Positions 22,483-31,064 of a DNA stretch of 32,357 nt are shown piece by piece. Below the pieces are notes generated by a model that saw only the letters and a list, made by a program, of their open reading frames with translations, made no database searches and was not told the origin of the DNA. Each line of letters opens with the position of its first letter. The stretch's first letter is position 1. The stretch is from positions 1-32,357 of the forward strand of contig JADGOG010000019.1 in NCBI GenBank assembly GCA_017883065.1, given 5' to 3'. This DNA comes from Acidimicrobiales bacterium. Lineage in GTDB: Bacteria; Actinomycetota; Acidimicrobiia; Acidimicrobiales; RAAP-2. The translations under genes were made by a program, and so were the position numbers.

Positions 22483-23202
22483 TCAGAACAGCCGCGCCGC
22501 CAGCGCCTTGCGGTACTCCGAGGTACGGGGGTCGTCGGGGCCGAGGGTCTCCAGCAGGTCGAGGAACTCCTGGCGGGCCTCGTCGTCCCCACGCACCCGG
22601 TCGAGGAGGCCGTCCAGCAACTCCTCGACGGCGATGCCCTCCACATCGACCCGCTGGGAGGCGAGTCGGGCCTCGGCCAGCAACAGCCTGGTGTCCGGGG
22701 TCTCGGGGATGCGACCGAGGAGGGCGATGGCGCCCTCGGAGTCACCCTGCTTGATCAACTGGGCGGCCAGGGCACCGATGGCACCGGGGTGGTCGGGCTG
22801 GAGCTCGAGGGCCTGGCGCAACGGGGCCTCGGTGCTGGACTCCACCCCTTCGGCCACCAGCAGGTCGGCCTCGGAGGGGGCCGGGGTCAACTTGGCCACG
22901 AACTCGGCCACCGACGCCTCGGGAAGGGCCCCGATGAATGCGTCGACCACCTTGCCGTCCTTCAGGGCGAACACCGCGGGGATCGACTGCACCTGGAAGC
23001 TCCCCGAGATGGAGGGATTCTCGTCCACGTTCACCTTGGCCAGGGCCACAGCACCCCCGGTGGCCTCCACTACCCGCTCGATGATCGGTCCCAGCGTCTT
23101 GCACGGCCCGCACCAGGGGGCCCACAGATCGACCACCACCGGGACCTCCGACGAGCGTCGGAGCACTTCTTCTTCGAACGTGGCATCGGTGACGTCGACC
23201 AT
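22483..23202 (-). CDS. Thioredoxin-domain protein with C-terminal TPR-like region (YbbN/CnoX type)
   Basis: A 239-residue cytoplasmic protein. The thioredoxin fold covers about residues 1-105 with the redox motif WCGPC (Cys31 and Cys34), the cis-Pro in QSIPAVFALKDG, and VDENPSISGSF. From about residue 115 helical repeats follow (LLVAEGVESSTEAPLRQAL, PDHPGAIGALAAQLIKQGD, and so on), as in YbbN/CnoX, which protects or delivers proteins under oxidative stress. Unlike E. coli CnoX the active-site cysteines are intact. Two ATGs are possible. I chose 23202 because TATCGT (23210-23215) is 7 nt upstream, whereas ATG 23208 would lie before the predicted transcript start. It diverges from the phosphotransferase gene. 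Confidence 0.88.
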   Translation of the reverse strand: MVDVTDATFEEEVLRRSSEVPVVVDLWAPWCGPCKTLGPIIERVVEATGGAVALAKVNVDENPSISGSFQVQSIPAVFALKDGKVVDAFIGALPEASVAEFVAKLTPAPSEADLLVAEGVESSTEAPLRQALELQPDHPGAIGALAAQLIKQGDSEGAIALLGRIPETPDTRLLLAEARLASQRVDVEGIAVEELLDGLLDRVRGDDEARQEFLDLLETLGPDDPRTSEYRKALAARLF

Positions 23203-23209
23203 CTCCATG

Positions 23210-23273
23210 ACGATACCGGCAGCACGCCCGGGTCCAGGCGTGCCCGGAGCACACGTCGTCACGCGGGTAGCGT
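23210..23273. promoter_or_regulatory. Compact divergent leaderless promoters
   Basis: Within 79 bp between two start codons are two -10 boxes facing away from each other: TATCGT on the minus strand (23215 to 23210), 7 nt before ATG 23202, and TAGCGT on the plus strand (23268-23273), 8 nt before ATG 23282. Neither has a strong -35 or a ribosome binding site, which fits leaderless mRNA on both sides. Confidence 0.5.
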
Positions 23274-23281
23274 CGTAGGAC

Positions 23282-24343
23282 ATGGGTGCACCACTGCCGG
23301 CCGACGAGCAGCACGTCGAGGGGATCGATCGTGCCGGAGTCACCGACTGGATGGCCACCGAGGTTCCCCAGGCCAAGCCGCCGTTGACCTTCGAGCTCAT
23401 CGCCGGTGGCCGCTCCAACCTGACCTACCGGGTCACCGACCAGGCCGGCCAGTCCTTCGCCCTTCGCCGTCCCCCGGTCAGCCACGTCCTCCCCACCGCT
23501 CACGACATGAAGCGGGAGTACACGGTGATCAGTGCGCTCGGTGGCACCGGGGTCCCGGTGCCGGTGGCGTTGGGACTGTGCACCGACCCGGCGGTCAACG
23601 GCGCACCCTTCTACGTGATGTCCTTCGTCGAGGGCCACATCCTCCGGGACGCACAGGCCGCCGCCGAGCTGTCCGAGGCCAGCCGGTCCCATGCCGGCGA
23701 CTCCCTGATCGACACGCTGGCCGCCCTCCACGCCGTGGACGTCGACACCATCGGCCTCGGGGACTTCGCCCGCCGCGACGGGTACATCGAGCGACAGCTC
23801 AAGCGTTGGCACGGCCAGTTCAGCCAGTCGACGGTGGACGGCGTGCGGGGACCGGCGGTGATCGATCAGGTCCACGAACTGCTCGCCTCCCGGATCCCCG
23901 AGCAGCAAGGGGTGTCCATCGTGCACGGCGACTACCGGCTGGACAACACCGTCCTCGACGATGCCGGAACCGTCCAGGCCATCCTCGACTGGGAGATCTG
24001 CACCCTGGGCGACCCGTTGGCCGATCTCGGTCTCCTGCTCGTCTACTGGGCCGAGCCCGACGACCGCGATCAGGCCCTGCTGGGCGTGGCTCCGACCGCG
24101 CTGCCCGGCTTCTCGCGCCGGTCCGACCTGCTGGCCCGGTACGCCGACATCACCGGACGGGACGTGTCGCAGATCGCCTACTACCGGGCGTTCGGATTCT
24201 GGAAGCTCGGCTGTATCCTCCAAGGGGTCCATGTGCGCTACGCCGGAGGGGCCGCCGCCGGTGACCGTTCCGGGGTGGAGCAGTTCGCGGCACACGTCGG
24301 CCGCCTGGGTGAACGGGCGCTGGCGGAAGTGGAGTCCCTGTGA
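23282..24343 (+). CDS. APH/ACAD10-like phosphotransferase family protein
   Basis: A 353-residue small-molecule kinase of the aminoglycoside phosphotransferase fold. The ATP-loop strand region is FELIAGGRSNLTYRV, the invariant ATP-contacting segment is FALRRPP, and the catalytic loop HGDYRLDN has Asp217 and Asn222; the metal-binding Asp236 is in ILDWE. This version (with SNLTYRV and GDPLADLGLLLVYW) matches the ACAD10/11- and FadE36-type kinases, which in animals and mycobacteria are linked to 4-hydroxy-acid or acyl-CoA metabolism, rather than to antibiotic resistance. ATG 23282 follows TAGCGT by 8 nt. It overlaps the PAC2 gene (GTGA), so the two are translationally coupled. Confidence 0.92.
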   Translation: MGAPLPADEQHVEGIDRAGVTDWMATEVPQAKPPLTFELIAGGRSNLTYRVTDQAGQSFALRRPPVSHVLPTAHDMKREYTVISALGGTGVPVPVALGLCTDPAVNGAPFYVMSFVEGHILRDAQAAAELSEASRSHAGDSLIDTLAALHAVDVDTIGLGDFARRDGYIERQLKRWHGQFSQSTVDGVRGPAVIDQVHELLASRIPEQQGVSIVHGDYRLDNTVLDDAGTVQAILDWEICTLGDPLADLGLLLVYWAEPDDRDQALLGVAPTALPGFSRRSDLLARYADITGRDVSQIAYYRAFGFWKLGCILQGVHVRYAGGAAAGDRSGVEQFAAHVGRLGERALAEVESL

Positions 24344-25248
24344 CCGAAGACAACTCGCCCAGCCTCTACCGGTACGACCCGGAGTGGGGACATCCCGTCG
24401 ATGCCCGGCTGTCCGGGCCGGTGCTGGTCGTCTCCATGGAGGGCTGGGTGGATGCCGGCATGGGTGCCTCGGCCGCCGTCGCCGAGCTGATGGACGCCTC
24501 ACCGACCACCCTGGTGGCCACGTTCGACACCGAACTCCTGATCGACCAGCGGGCCCGCCGACCGGTCGCCCGTCTGGAGGACGGGGTCACCACCGGTCTG
24601 ACCTGGCCGGCGATCACCCTGGTGTCGGGCAAGGACCGGGTCGGCGCCGACCTGTTGTACCTGACCGGCCCCGAGCCGGACTTCCGGTGGCCGACCTTCA
24701 TCCGCGAGGTGGTGACCATGGTGCAGGACCTCGGGGTCCACACGGTGGTCGGGCTGGGGGCCTTCCCCGCCCCGACACCTCACACCCGGCCGGTCCGGCT
24801 GGCATCCACCGTTCCCCCGCAGTCCGCCCATCTGGCCGGACGGGTGGGCACCGTACACGGCACCCTCGAGGTGCCCGCCGGCGTGCAGGCCGCCCTCGAG
24901 GTCTCGCTGGGTGATGCCGGCATCCCGGTCATCGGACTGTGGGCCAGGGTGCCCCACTACGTGTCGGCCATGCCCTACCCCGAAGCGAGCGCCGCCCTCA
25001 TCGAGGGTCTGTGCGCGGTGACGGGCACCGTGCTGGACTCCTCCTCGCTCCGCACCGCCGGAGAGGCCTCCCGACGGCAGGTGGACGAGCTGATCGGATC
25101 CAATCCCGAGCACCTGGAGATGGTCCGCCGGCTGGAGACGGCCATCGACTCCGAGGAGGTGACCCCCCTGGGGCTGGACGGGGAGGTCCCCAGCGGGGAC
25201 GAGATCGCCGCGGAGTTGGAGCAGTTCCTCAAGAACGAAGGGCACTGA
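24340..25248 (+). CDS. PAC2 family protein
   Basis: A 302-residue member of the PAC2 family (ATP-grasp-independent 'proteasome assembly chaperone 2' homologues found in archaea and actinobacteria). Visible blocks are GPVLVVSMEGWVDAGMGA at about residues 26-43, ATFDTELLIDQRARRP, LVSGKDRVGADLLYLTGPEP, and VVGLGAFPAPTPHTRP. The C-terminal third is helical and acidic. Bacterial PAC2 proteins have no settled role; actinobacterial ones often sit near proteasome genes, which are not in this window. The GTG start overlaps the stop of the kinase gene. Its last 20 bp overlap the 3' end of the opposite DUF1707 gene. Confidence 0.92.
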   Translation: MTEDNSPSLYRYDPEWGHPVDARLSGPVLVVSMEGWVDAGMGASAAVAELMDASPTTLVATFDTELLIDQRARRPVARLEDGVTTGLTWPAITLVSGKDRVGADLLYLTGPEPDFRWPTFIREVVTMVQDLGVHTVVGLGAFPAPTPHTRPVRLASTVPPQSAHLAGRVGTVHGTLEVPAGVQAALEVSLGDAGIPVIGLWARVPHYVSAMPYPEASAALIEGLCAVTGTVLDSSSLRTAGEASRRQVDELIGSNPEHLEMVRRLETAIDSEEVTPLGLDGEVPSGDEIAAELEQFLKNEGH

Positions 25249-25906
25249 GCGGCCAGGCCGTCCATGTCCGCACGTCCAGGCCGGTGTTCCGGGTGTGGAC
25301 GATGTGGCCGGCGTAGGCGGCGAAGAACGCCAGCGCTGCCACCAGCACCACCACCAGGACGACGAGGACAAGCCAGGGACTCGACCGTCGCCCGGCCCCT
25401 GGCGTCCCGTCCCCCGATCTCGCTGTCGCCCGGGTACCGGCCAGTGGGGACCGGCCGAGCCCCCGACCGCGCGACGACGCGGCCGATGCCGGCGGCGTGG
25501 TGAGGATGGGCAGCTCGGTGACGATCTCCCGCATCTCCTCGACGGTGGATGCCACCGCCAGCTCCCCCAGCCGCACCTCGTACTCCCGGTGATCGAGGAG
25601 GCCCCGCTCGGCGGCACGGTCCAAGAGCAGCCCGAACCGGTTGCGGTCCTCGTCGGTGACCGGCCCGGCAGGGGCGGTGTCCACGGAAGTCGCCTCGGGA
25701 GGGGTGGGCCGGCCCGGAGACAGGTCGATGCCGCCGAACGCGGAGAGCACCTCGGACACGTCGTCGGCCCCGGTCAGGTCCGGGATGGGGACGGCACCGT
25801 GCCGGTCCGCCGACCGCTCGGCCGGAGTCGTCGGGGGCCGGTGACCGTTGGCGGGGATGTCGGTCACCGCTGAATTCTGGGTCAGGACCTCCGTCAATGC
25901 AACCAT
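25229..25906 (-). CDS. DUF1707-like protein with C-terminal membrane anchor
   Basis: A 225-residue protein. A proline-rich N-terminal half (about residues 1-80) is followed by a DUF1707-like helical module, TDEDRNRFGLLLDRAAERGL then LDHREYEVRLGELAVAST (about 83-125), which resembles SHOCT-type short oligomerisation domains. A Ser/Arg-rich linker leads to one transmembrane helix (WLVLVVLVVVLVAALAFFAA, about 180-199) and a short tail. Most DUF1707 proteins begin with the domain, so the long head is unusual. ATG 25906 has a weak ribosome binding site. It diverges from the LLM oxidoreductase with 54 bp between starts and overlaps the PAC2 gene tail to tail. Function unknown. Confidence 0.8.
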   Translation of the reverse strand: MVALTEVLTQNSAVTDIPANGHRPPTTPAERSADRHGAVPIPDLTGADDVSEVLSAFGGIDLSPGRPTPPEATSVDTAPAGPVTDEDRNRFGLLLDRAAERGLLDHREYEVRLGELAVASTVEEMREIVTELPILTTPPASAASSRGRGLGRSPLAGTRATARSGDGTPGAGRRSSPWLVLVVLVVVLVAALAFFAAYAGHIVHTRNTGLDVRTWTAWPLSALRS

Positions 25907-25960
25907 CCGCGTCCCGAGCGGGCATGAACCCGGTCAGGACGTCCCGACTACCGTGGTCCG

Positions 25961-26965
25961 ATGCGAGTCGACGGAGGAATCGGGTTCGACCCGGCGGGGG
26001 TCATCGACGCTGCACGCCTGGCCGAGGAGGTGGGCTACGACGGCATCTGGTCGGCCGAGACGAGCCACGACCCCTTCTTGCCCCTGGCCTTGGCCGCCGA
26101 GCACACCGACCGGATCGAACTGGGCACCGGCATCGCCGTGGCCTTCGCCCGGAACCCGATGACGCTGGCGGTGATGGCCAATGACCTCCAGACCATGTCC
26201 GAGGGTCGGTTCCTGTTGGGGCTCGGATCGCAGATCAAGCCGCACATCGAGAAGCGGTTCTCCATGCCCTGGTCGCACCCGGCCCCACGCATGCGGGAAC
26301 TGATCCTGGCCATCCGGGCCATCTGGGCCAGCTGGTCGGACGGCAGTCGGCTGGCCTTCCGTGGCGAGTTCTACCGGCACACCCTGATGACGCCGATGTT
26401 CGACCCGGGGCCCAATCCCTTCGGCAACCCGCGGATCTTCCTCGCCGCGGTGGGCGAGAGGATGACCGAGGTGGCCGGCGAGGTGGCCGACGGCATGCTG
26501 GCCCACGGGTTCACCACCCAGCGCTACCTGCGGGAGGTGACCCTGCCGGCCCTCGACCGTGGGCTGGCGGCCAGCGGTCGGACCCGGACCGACGTGGAGA
26601 TCTCCTGTCCGGGCATGGTGGTCACCGGCATGGACGACGCCGGGTTCGAGGCCGCCACCAAGGCGGTGCGGACCCAGCTCGCCTTCTACGGGTCCACCCC
26701 CGCCTACCGCCCGGTGTTGGAGCTCCACGGCTGGGGGGATCTCCAGACCGAGCTCAACACCCTGTCCAAGCGGGGAGCCTGGGAGCAGATGGCCGAGCTC
26801 ATCGACGACGACGTCCTCAACACCTTCGCCGTCATCGGCCCCCTCGACGACATCGCCGGCAAGGTGCTCGAGCGGTTCGGAGGCCTGGTGGACCGGTTCA
26901 ACTTCTACGCCCCCTATCCGATGGCCCCGGAACGGTGGGCCGAGGTGTTGGCCGGCTTCAAGTAG
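25961..26965 (+). CDS. LLM-class F420-dependent oxidoreductase
   Basis: A 334-residue luciferase-like TIM barrel, the fold of F420- or FMN-dependent dehydrogenases and reductases. Typical blocks are AARLAEEVGYDGIWSAETSH (residues 18-37), RIELGTGIAVAFARNPMTLA, GRFLLGLGSQIKPHIEKRF and AVGERMTEVAGEVADGMLAH. The short N-terminus and the QIKPHIEKRF segment fit the TIGR03617-type group of F420-dependent enzymes as I recall it. A -10 TACCGT (25949-25954) ends 6 nt before ATG 25961 and there is no ribosome binding site, so the transcript is probably leaderless. It converges on leuS; GACCG/CGGTC (26966-26970, 26987-26991) may form a weak terminator. Substrate unknown. Confidence 0.93.
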   Translation: MRVDGGIGFDPAGVIDAARLAEEVGYDGIWSAETSHDPFLPLALAAEHTDRIELGTGIAVAFARNPMTLAVMANDLQTMSEGRFLLGLGSQIKPHIEKRFSMPWSHPAPRMRELILAIRAIWASWSDGSRLAFRGEFYRHTLMTPMFDPGPNPFGNPRIFLAAVGERMTEVAGEVADGMLAHGFTTQRYLREVTLPALDRGLAASGRTRTDVEISCPGMVVTGMDDAGFEAATKAVRTQLAFYGSTPAYRPVLELHGWGDLQTELNTLSKRGAWEQMAELIDDDVLNTFAVIGPLDDIAGKVLERFGGLVDRFNFYAPYPMAPERWAEVLAGFK

Positions 26966-26989
26966 GACCGGAGGCAGGACCCCCGTCGG

Positions 26990-29488
26990 TCAGACGACGA
27001 TGTTGACCAGCTTGGGCGGCCGGACGATCACCCTCTTCGGAGCGCGGCCGGCGAGCGCGTCCACCACGGCCGGCGACGCCAGGGCGAGACCCTCGGCCTC
27101 CTGCTCGGACAAGGTCGGGGACACCTCGATGCGGTCGCGGACCTTGCCGTTGACCTGGACGATCATGGTCACCGACTCCTCGGCGGCCAGTTCGGGATCG
27201 GCAACCGGCCACGAATGGAGATGGATGTGGTCCCCATGCCGGCGCTCCCAGGCCTCGGCGGCCAGGTGGGGTGTCATCGGGGCCAGTAACAAGAGCAGCG
27301 AGTCGACCGCCTCGTCGGCCACCTCCCCGTTCGGGTCTGCACGCACGTAGGGCTGGAGCAGGTTGACGAACTCCATGCAGGCGGCCACCGCCGTGTTGTA
27401 CGACCAGCGCTCGTAGTCGCGGGTGACCCGGTCGACCAGCCGGTGGGTGGCCCGCCGGATCGCCACGTCCTCGCCGGTCAGTTCGCCCGTCCTCGGGACG
27501 GCCACCGTCTCGTCTCCGGGGACGGCCAACCGCCACACCCGGTCGAGATACCGGCCGCACCCGTCGATGACGCTGTCGGTCTGGTCGGTCCAGTCCACGT
27601 CGTCGGCGGGCGGGCCCACGAAGAGATGGAACAGCCGGAGGGCGTCGGCGCCCACGGTGGTGAGGTAGCTGGACGGCGCCACCAGGTTGCCCTTGGACTT
27701 GGACATCTTCTTGCCGTCCATCCGGATCATCCCCTGGGTGAACAGGCGGGCGAAGGGCTCCCGCAGCCCGGCGGGCACCAGGCCGAGGTCGGCCAGCGCC
27801 TTGGTGTAGAAGCGGGCGTAGAGCAGGTGGAGGATGGCGTGCTCGATGCCGCCGATGTACTGGTCCACCGGCATCCAGTGACCGGCGATCTCCGGGTCGA
27901 AGGGGAGGTCGGCCGTCCACGGGTCGGTGAAGCGCAGGAAGTACCACGACGAGTCGACGAACGTGTCCATGGTGTCGGTCTCACGGGTGGCCGTTCCCCC
28001 GCACTCCGGGCAGGTGGTGTTGAGGAACTCGGCGCTGGTGGCCAGGGGCGACTCACCGGTGGGGAGGAACTCCACGTCGTCGGGGGCCAGCACGGGCAGC
28101 TGGTCGGAGGGCACCGGCACGATGCCGTGGTCGGCGCAGTAGACCACGGGGATCGGGCAGCCCCAGAAGCGCTGGCGGGACACGAGCCAGTCACGCAGCC
28201 GGTAGTTGACCGTGCGCTCACCGATCCCCTCGGACTCGAGCCACTCGATGGCCCGGGCCTTGGCGGTGGGGATGTCCAGCCCGTCGAGCCACTCGCTGTT
28301 GATCTTCTCGCCGGTGCCGGTGTAGGCACCCCCGGGGCCTCCCTCGTCGTCCCAGCCCTCGGGTGGTTGCACGGTGCGCACCACGGGCAGGCCGTAGGCC
28401 TGGGCGAAGTCCCAGTCGCGGGTGTCCTCGGCGGGCACCGCCATGATGGCGCCGGTGCCGTAGCCCATGAGCACGTAGTCGGCCACGTAGACCGGCACGG
28501 CACCGCCGGTGAACGGGTTGACCACCGACGAACCGGTGAACGCGCCGCGCTTGGCCAGGCTGGCTGCGCCGCTCTCCGACATGCGTTCCACGTCGGTGCT
28601 GGCTGCGGCCCGCTTGCGCAGGTCGTCGACGTCGGACCGGTGCTCGGGGGTGGTCAGCTCGTCGACCATCGGGTGCTCGGGGGCGACCACGGCGTAGGTC
28701 ATGCCGTAGGAGGTGTCCGGGCGGGTGGTGAAGACGCGCAGCGCGAGGGGCTCACGCCCGTCGCTGCCGTCGCGACCCTCGACCACCAGGTCGTACTCGG
28801 CACCCTCGGACCGTCCGATCCAATTGCGCTGCATGGTCTTGACCCGCTCGGGCCAGTCGAGATCGTCGAGGCCGGCCAGCAGCTCGTCGGCGTACTTGGT
28901 GATCCGGAAGAACCACTGCTCGAGATCCCGCTTGATGACGATGTCACCGGACCGCTCGCAGGTGCCGTCGGCCAGCACCTGCTCGTTGGCCAGCACGGTC
29001 TGACAGCCGGGGCACCAGTTGACCGGGGCGTTGGCCCGGTAGGCGAGGCCCGAAGCCAGCAGCTTCTGGAAGATGACCTGGTTCCACTTGATGTACTCGG
29101 GGTCGTGGCTGCGGATCTCCCGACGCCAGTCGTAGACGGCACCGAGCGAGGTGATCGACTCCTTCAGCTCGTCGATGCGGGCGTCGGTGAAGATGCGCGG
29201 GTGGGTGCCCGTCTTGATGGCCGCGTTCTCCGCGGGAAGCCCGAACGAGTCGAACCCGAACGGGGAGAGGACGGCCTGGCCGAGCATGGTGCGGTGGCGG
29301 ACCAGCAGGTCGCCGAAGGTGTAGTTGCGGACATGGCCCATGTGGGCCGGACCCGACGGGTAGGGGTACATGGTGAGCACGTACGACGGGGGGCGGGGGT
29401 CGTCGGCGTCCACCTCGTAGGTGCCCTCGTCAGCCCAGCGCTGCTGCCATTTCTTCTCTACTTGGGTGACGTCGTAGGCGCGTGCCAT
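26990..29488 (-). CDS. leuS: Leucyl-tRNA synthetase
   Basis: The 832-residue class I synthetase that charges tRNA-Leu. The HIGH-type motif is HMGH in PYPSGPAHMGHVRNYTFGD (about residue 42-60), and KMSKS (KKMSKSKGN) is at about 593-597. A zinc-knuckle-like CPGC follows NAPVNWCPGC, the CP1 editing domain lies at about 225-420 (TTRPDTSYGMTYAVVAPEH), and a second CPEC occurs before the DSSWYFLRF catalytic segment. The C-terminus has the usual VNGKVRDRIEV. Length is within the usual bacterial range (800-970). The ATG at 29488 lies 8 nt behind TACGAT (29497-29502) without a ribosome binding site, again leaderless-style. Confidence 0.98.
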   Translation of the reverse strand: MARAYDVTQVEKKWQQRWADEGTYEVDADDPRPPSYVLTMYPYPSGPAHMGHVRNYTFGDLLVRHRTMLGQAVLSPFGFDSFGLPAENAAIKTGTHPRIFTDARIDELKESITSLGAVYDWRREIRSHDPEYIKWNQVIFQKLLASGLAYRANAPVNWCPGCQTVLANEQVLADGTCERSGDIVIKRDLEQWFFRITKYADELLAGLDDLDWPERVKTMQRNWIGRSEGAEYDLVVEGRDGSDGREPLALRVFTTRPDTSYGMTYAVVAPEHPMVDELTTPEHRSDVDDLRKRAAASTDVERMSESGAASLAKRGAFTGSSVVNPFTGGAVPVYVADYVLMGYGTGAIMAVPAEDTRDWDFAQAYGLPVVRTVQPPEGWDDEGGPGGAYTGTGEKINSEWLDGLDIPTAKARAIEWLESEGIGERTVNYRLRDWLVSRQRFWGCPIPVVYCADHGIVPVPSDQLPVLAPDDVEFLPTGESPLATSAEFLNTTCPECGGTATRETDTMDTFVDSSWYFLRFTDPWTADLPFDPEIAGHWMPVDQYIGGIEHAILHLLYARFYTKALADLGLVPAGLREPFARLFTQGMIRMDGKKMSKSKGNLVAPSSYLTTVGADALRLFHLFVGPPADDVDWTDQTDSVIDGCGRYLDRVWRLAVPGDETVAVPRTGELTGEDVAIRRATHRLVDRVTRDYERWSYNTAVAACMEFVNLLQPYVRADPNGEVADEAVDSLLLLLAPMTPHLAAEAWERRHGDHIHLHSWPVADPELAAEESVTMIVQVNGKVRDRIEVSPTLSEQEAEGLALASPAVVDALAGRAPKRVIVRPPKLVNIVV

Positions 29489-29558
29489 GGCCCATGATCG
29501 TACCGGCCGGTCCGGTGGCCCCCGGTGCCTGGCCCGGCGTGATGTCCCTTGGCGGGGA

Positions 29559-30674
29559 TCAGACCCTCGAGATGAGGTCCGACACCGTGCTGCCGACCTT
29601 GCCCATGGTGCCCTTGAGGGTGCCGATGATGCCGTTCAGGTCGGTCACCTCGGACGCAGGGGGCACGCTGATCGACACCGGCTGGCCGTAATGGGTGAAT
29701 CCGACGGTGATCGCCAGGCTGGAGCCCGCGCTCGTCGACGTGGACCCGCCGAGCAGGCCGCCGACGGTGGCGTGGCTGAGGTCGACGGCCATCGAGACCT
29801 GGCGGACCATCCCGTCCTGGCCCACCCATACGGTGACCGGCACGGTGGGCACCCCGAGCCTCTGAAGCGCCTTGGACAGGGCGTCGGCCGAGGCCGATGC
29901 GGATCCGGTGCCGAGGTGGGCGGCGATCCCGGACACCGACAGCGTGGTCCGGTACTCGGTGGCGGACGCTCCGTTGAGCTGGACCGTGCCCAAATTGGTT
30001 ACCGGGCCTCCGAGTGACCCGAGGAGTTCGAGGGCCTGTGACGGGTCGGTCAGCGTCGACAGCGACAAGGAACTGGCAGAAGATCCGCCGATGATCGAGG
30101 ACGCAGAGGCCGCCGAGGTCTTCAGCCAGCTCTTGCCGTCGGTCAACGCAGAGAGGGCGGGGGCGTTGACATAGAGGCTGGTGCCGTCGGAGATGACCGT
30201 GAGTGACGAGTCACCGCCACTGCCCAGGATCGAAGAGACGGCGGGAACCGTGGCGGTCATCTTGCCGATGCCCTTGGTCAGGTCGAAGGACCCGCTACCC
30301 GAAAGGAGGGTCGAGGTGGTGCCGGGGGCGGTCTCGGTGGCCGAGACGGTGAAGGCCACACTGCTGGCGGCGGCCGAGTCGGACGCCGAGGCGGCGAGGC
30401 TCCCCCGGGCCGCGCCCGGGGTTCCGGTGCCGGGGGTTGCGCTCCCGGAACCACCGGCGAAGGCGGCGGCACCGACCGCCACCGCGGCGACGAGCGATGC
30501 CGCCACGACGGCCACCCCCATCCGTCGGTGGGATACGGAGGCGGTCGAGGCGGCCCCCCGGGCCACGTCGTTCGCCGGTACGACCGATCCGTCGGGCCGG
30601 GTCACCAGGGATCCACCCTCGCCTTCGGCGACCGGCACCAGCACGCCGTTCTCGTACCTGACCAACTCGTTCAT
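29559..30674 (-). CDS. Membrane-anchored extracytoplasmic protein, LolA/LppX-like
   Basis: A 371-residue protein. A cytoplasmic head of about 55 residues (MNELVRYENGVLVPVAEG) precedes one transmembrane helix (VAVVAASLVAAVAVGAAAFA, about 65-85). The external part is very rich in Ser, Thr, Ala and Gly and begins ASSVAFTVSATETAPGT, then alternating strands with SDGTSLYVNAP, SWLKTSAAS, TEYRTTLSVSGIAAHL and the closing VTVWVGQDGMVRQVSMAVDL. This strand pattern is that of the LppX/LprG/LolA-type half-barrels that bind lipid; the mycobacterial members are lipoproteins, whereas here there is no lipobox and the anchor is a helix. ATG 30674 is preceded by AAGGGG. An upstream open extension is not credible. 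Function is inferred only. Confidence 0.8.
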   Translation of the reverse strand: MNELVRYENGVLVPVAEGEGGSLVTRPDGSVVPANDVARGAASTASVSHRRMGVAVVAASLVAAVAVGAAAFAGGSGSATPGTGTPGAARGSLAASASDSAAASSVAFTVSATETAPGTTSTLLSGSGSFDLTKGIGKMTATVPAVSSILGSGGDSSLTVISDGTSLYVNAPALSALTDGKSWLKTSAASASSIIGGSSASSLSLSTLTDPSQALELLGSLGGPVTNLGTVQLNGASATEYRTTLSVSGIAAHLGTGSASASADALSKALQRLGVPTVPVTVWVGQDGMVRQVSMAVDLSHATVGGLLGGSTSTSAGSSLAITVGFTHYGQPVSISVPPASEVTDLNGIIGTLKGTMGKVGSTVSDLISRV

Positions 30675-30914
30675 CGCAGGAGCCCCTTGTCTGCCCCGAC
30701 ACGTCGGCCGGGGGTCTGCCGTCGGCGCGCTCAGCACGAGTGGTGGCCAGTGGGCCCCCGAACTCGGTCGGGCAGGTCCTCGACGGTCTTGGTTGTCAGG
30801 CGAAATGGTAGTGACGAACTGAGCAGATGTATCGGCAGGGCACGGCCGAACCGCGACCGGATGCTGACGCCTGACGAGGCCAGGGCGCGCCATCTCGGGC
30901 GGGATCCCGCGCCA

Positions 30915-30944
30915 TTCAGACCTACGGCATCGTGCTGATAACCT
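30915..30944 (+). promoter_or_regulatory. Promoter of tRNA-Ala
   Basis: TTCAGA (30915-30920) and TAACCT (30939-30944) are spaced 18 bp and lie 13 nt before the tRNA. The remainder of the 282-bp spacer (30675-30956) shows nothing else I can name. Confidence 0.4.
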
Positions 30945-30956
30945 GCTTCAACCTTC

Positions 30957-31033
30957 GGGGGCGTAGCTCAGCTGGTAGAGCGCTTGACTGGCAGTCAAGA
31001 GGTTCGTGGGTTCGAGTCCCATCGCCTCCACCA
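30957..31033 (+). tRNA. tRNA-Ala (anticodon GGC), CCA encoded
   Basis: A full cloverleaf. The acceptor GGGGGCG (30957-30963) pairs with CGCCTCC (31023-31029) and contains the G3-U70 wobble that identifies alanine tRNAs. The D stem is GCTC/GAGC, the anticodon stem CTTGA/TCAAG with loop CTGGCAG (anticodon GGC, reads GCC), and the T stem GTGGG/CCCAT with loop TTCGAGT. Discriminator A (31030) is followed by an encoded CCA (31031-31033). GCC is by far the most used alanine codon in such GC-rich genes. Confidence 0.97.
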
Positions 31034-31037
31034 TTGT

Positions 31038-31053
31038 GATGTCTCAAGACATC
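31038..31053 (+). terminator. Hairpin after tRNA-Ala
   Basis: GATGTC-TCAA-GACATC, a perfect 6-bp stem with a tetraloop, begins 5 nt after the tRNA CCA. No T-run follows; it may act as terminator or 3' processing signal. It also lies just past the tetR stop on the other strand. Confidence 0.5.
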
Positions 31054-31064
31054 GGAGCGCGTGT

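Noticed and set aside
23282-24343. APH-fold kinase as an aminoglycoside resistance gene
   Set aside because: The sequence pattern fits the ACAD10/FadE36-type metabolic kinases, and no mobile or resistance context is present.
27443-29497. A 684-codon open frame on the plus strand opposite leuS
   Set aside because: Shadow of leuS, which has HMGH, KMSKS and editing-domain motifs; the opposite frame is Gly/Val/His-rich noise.
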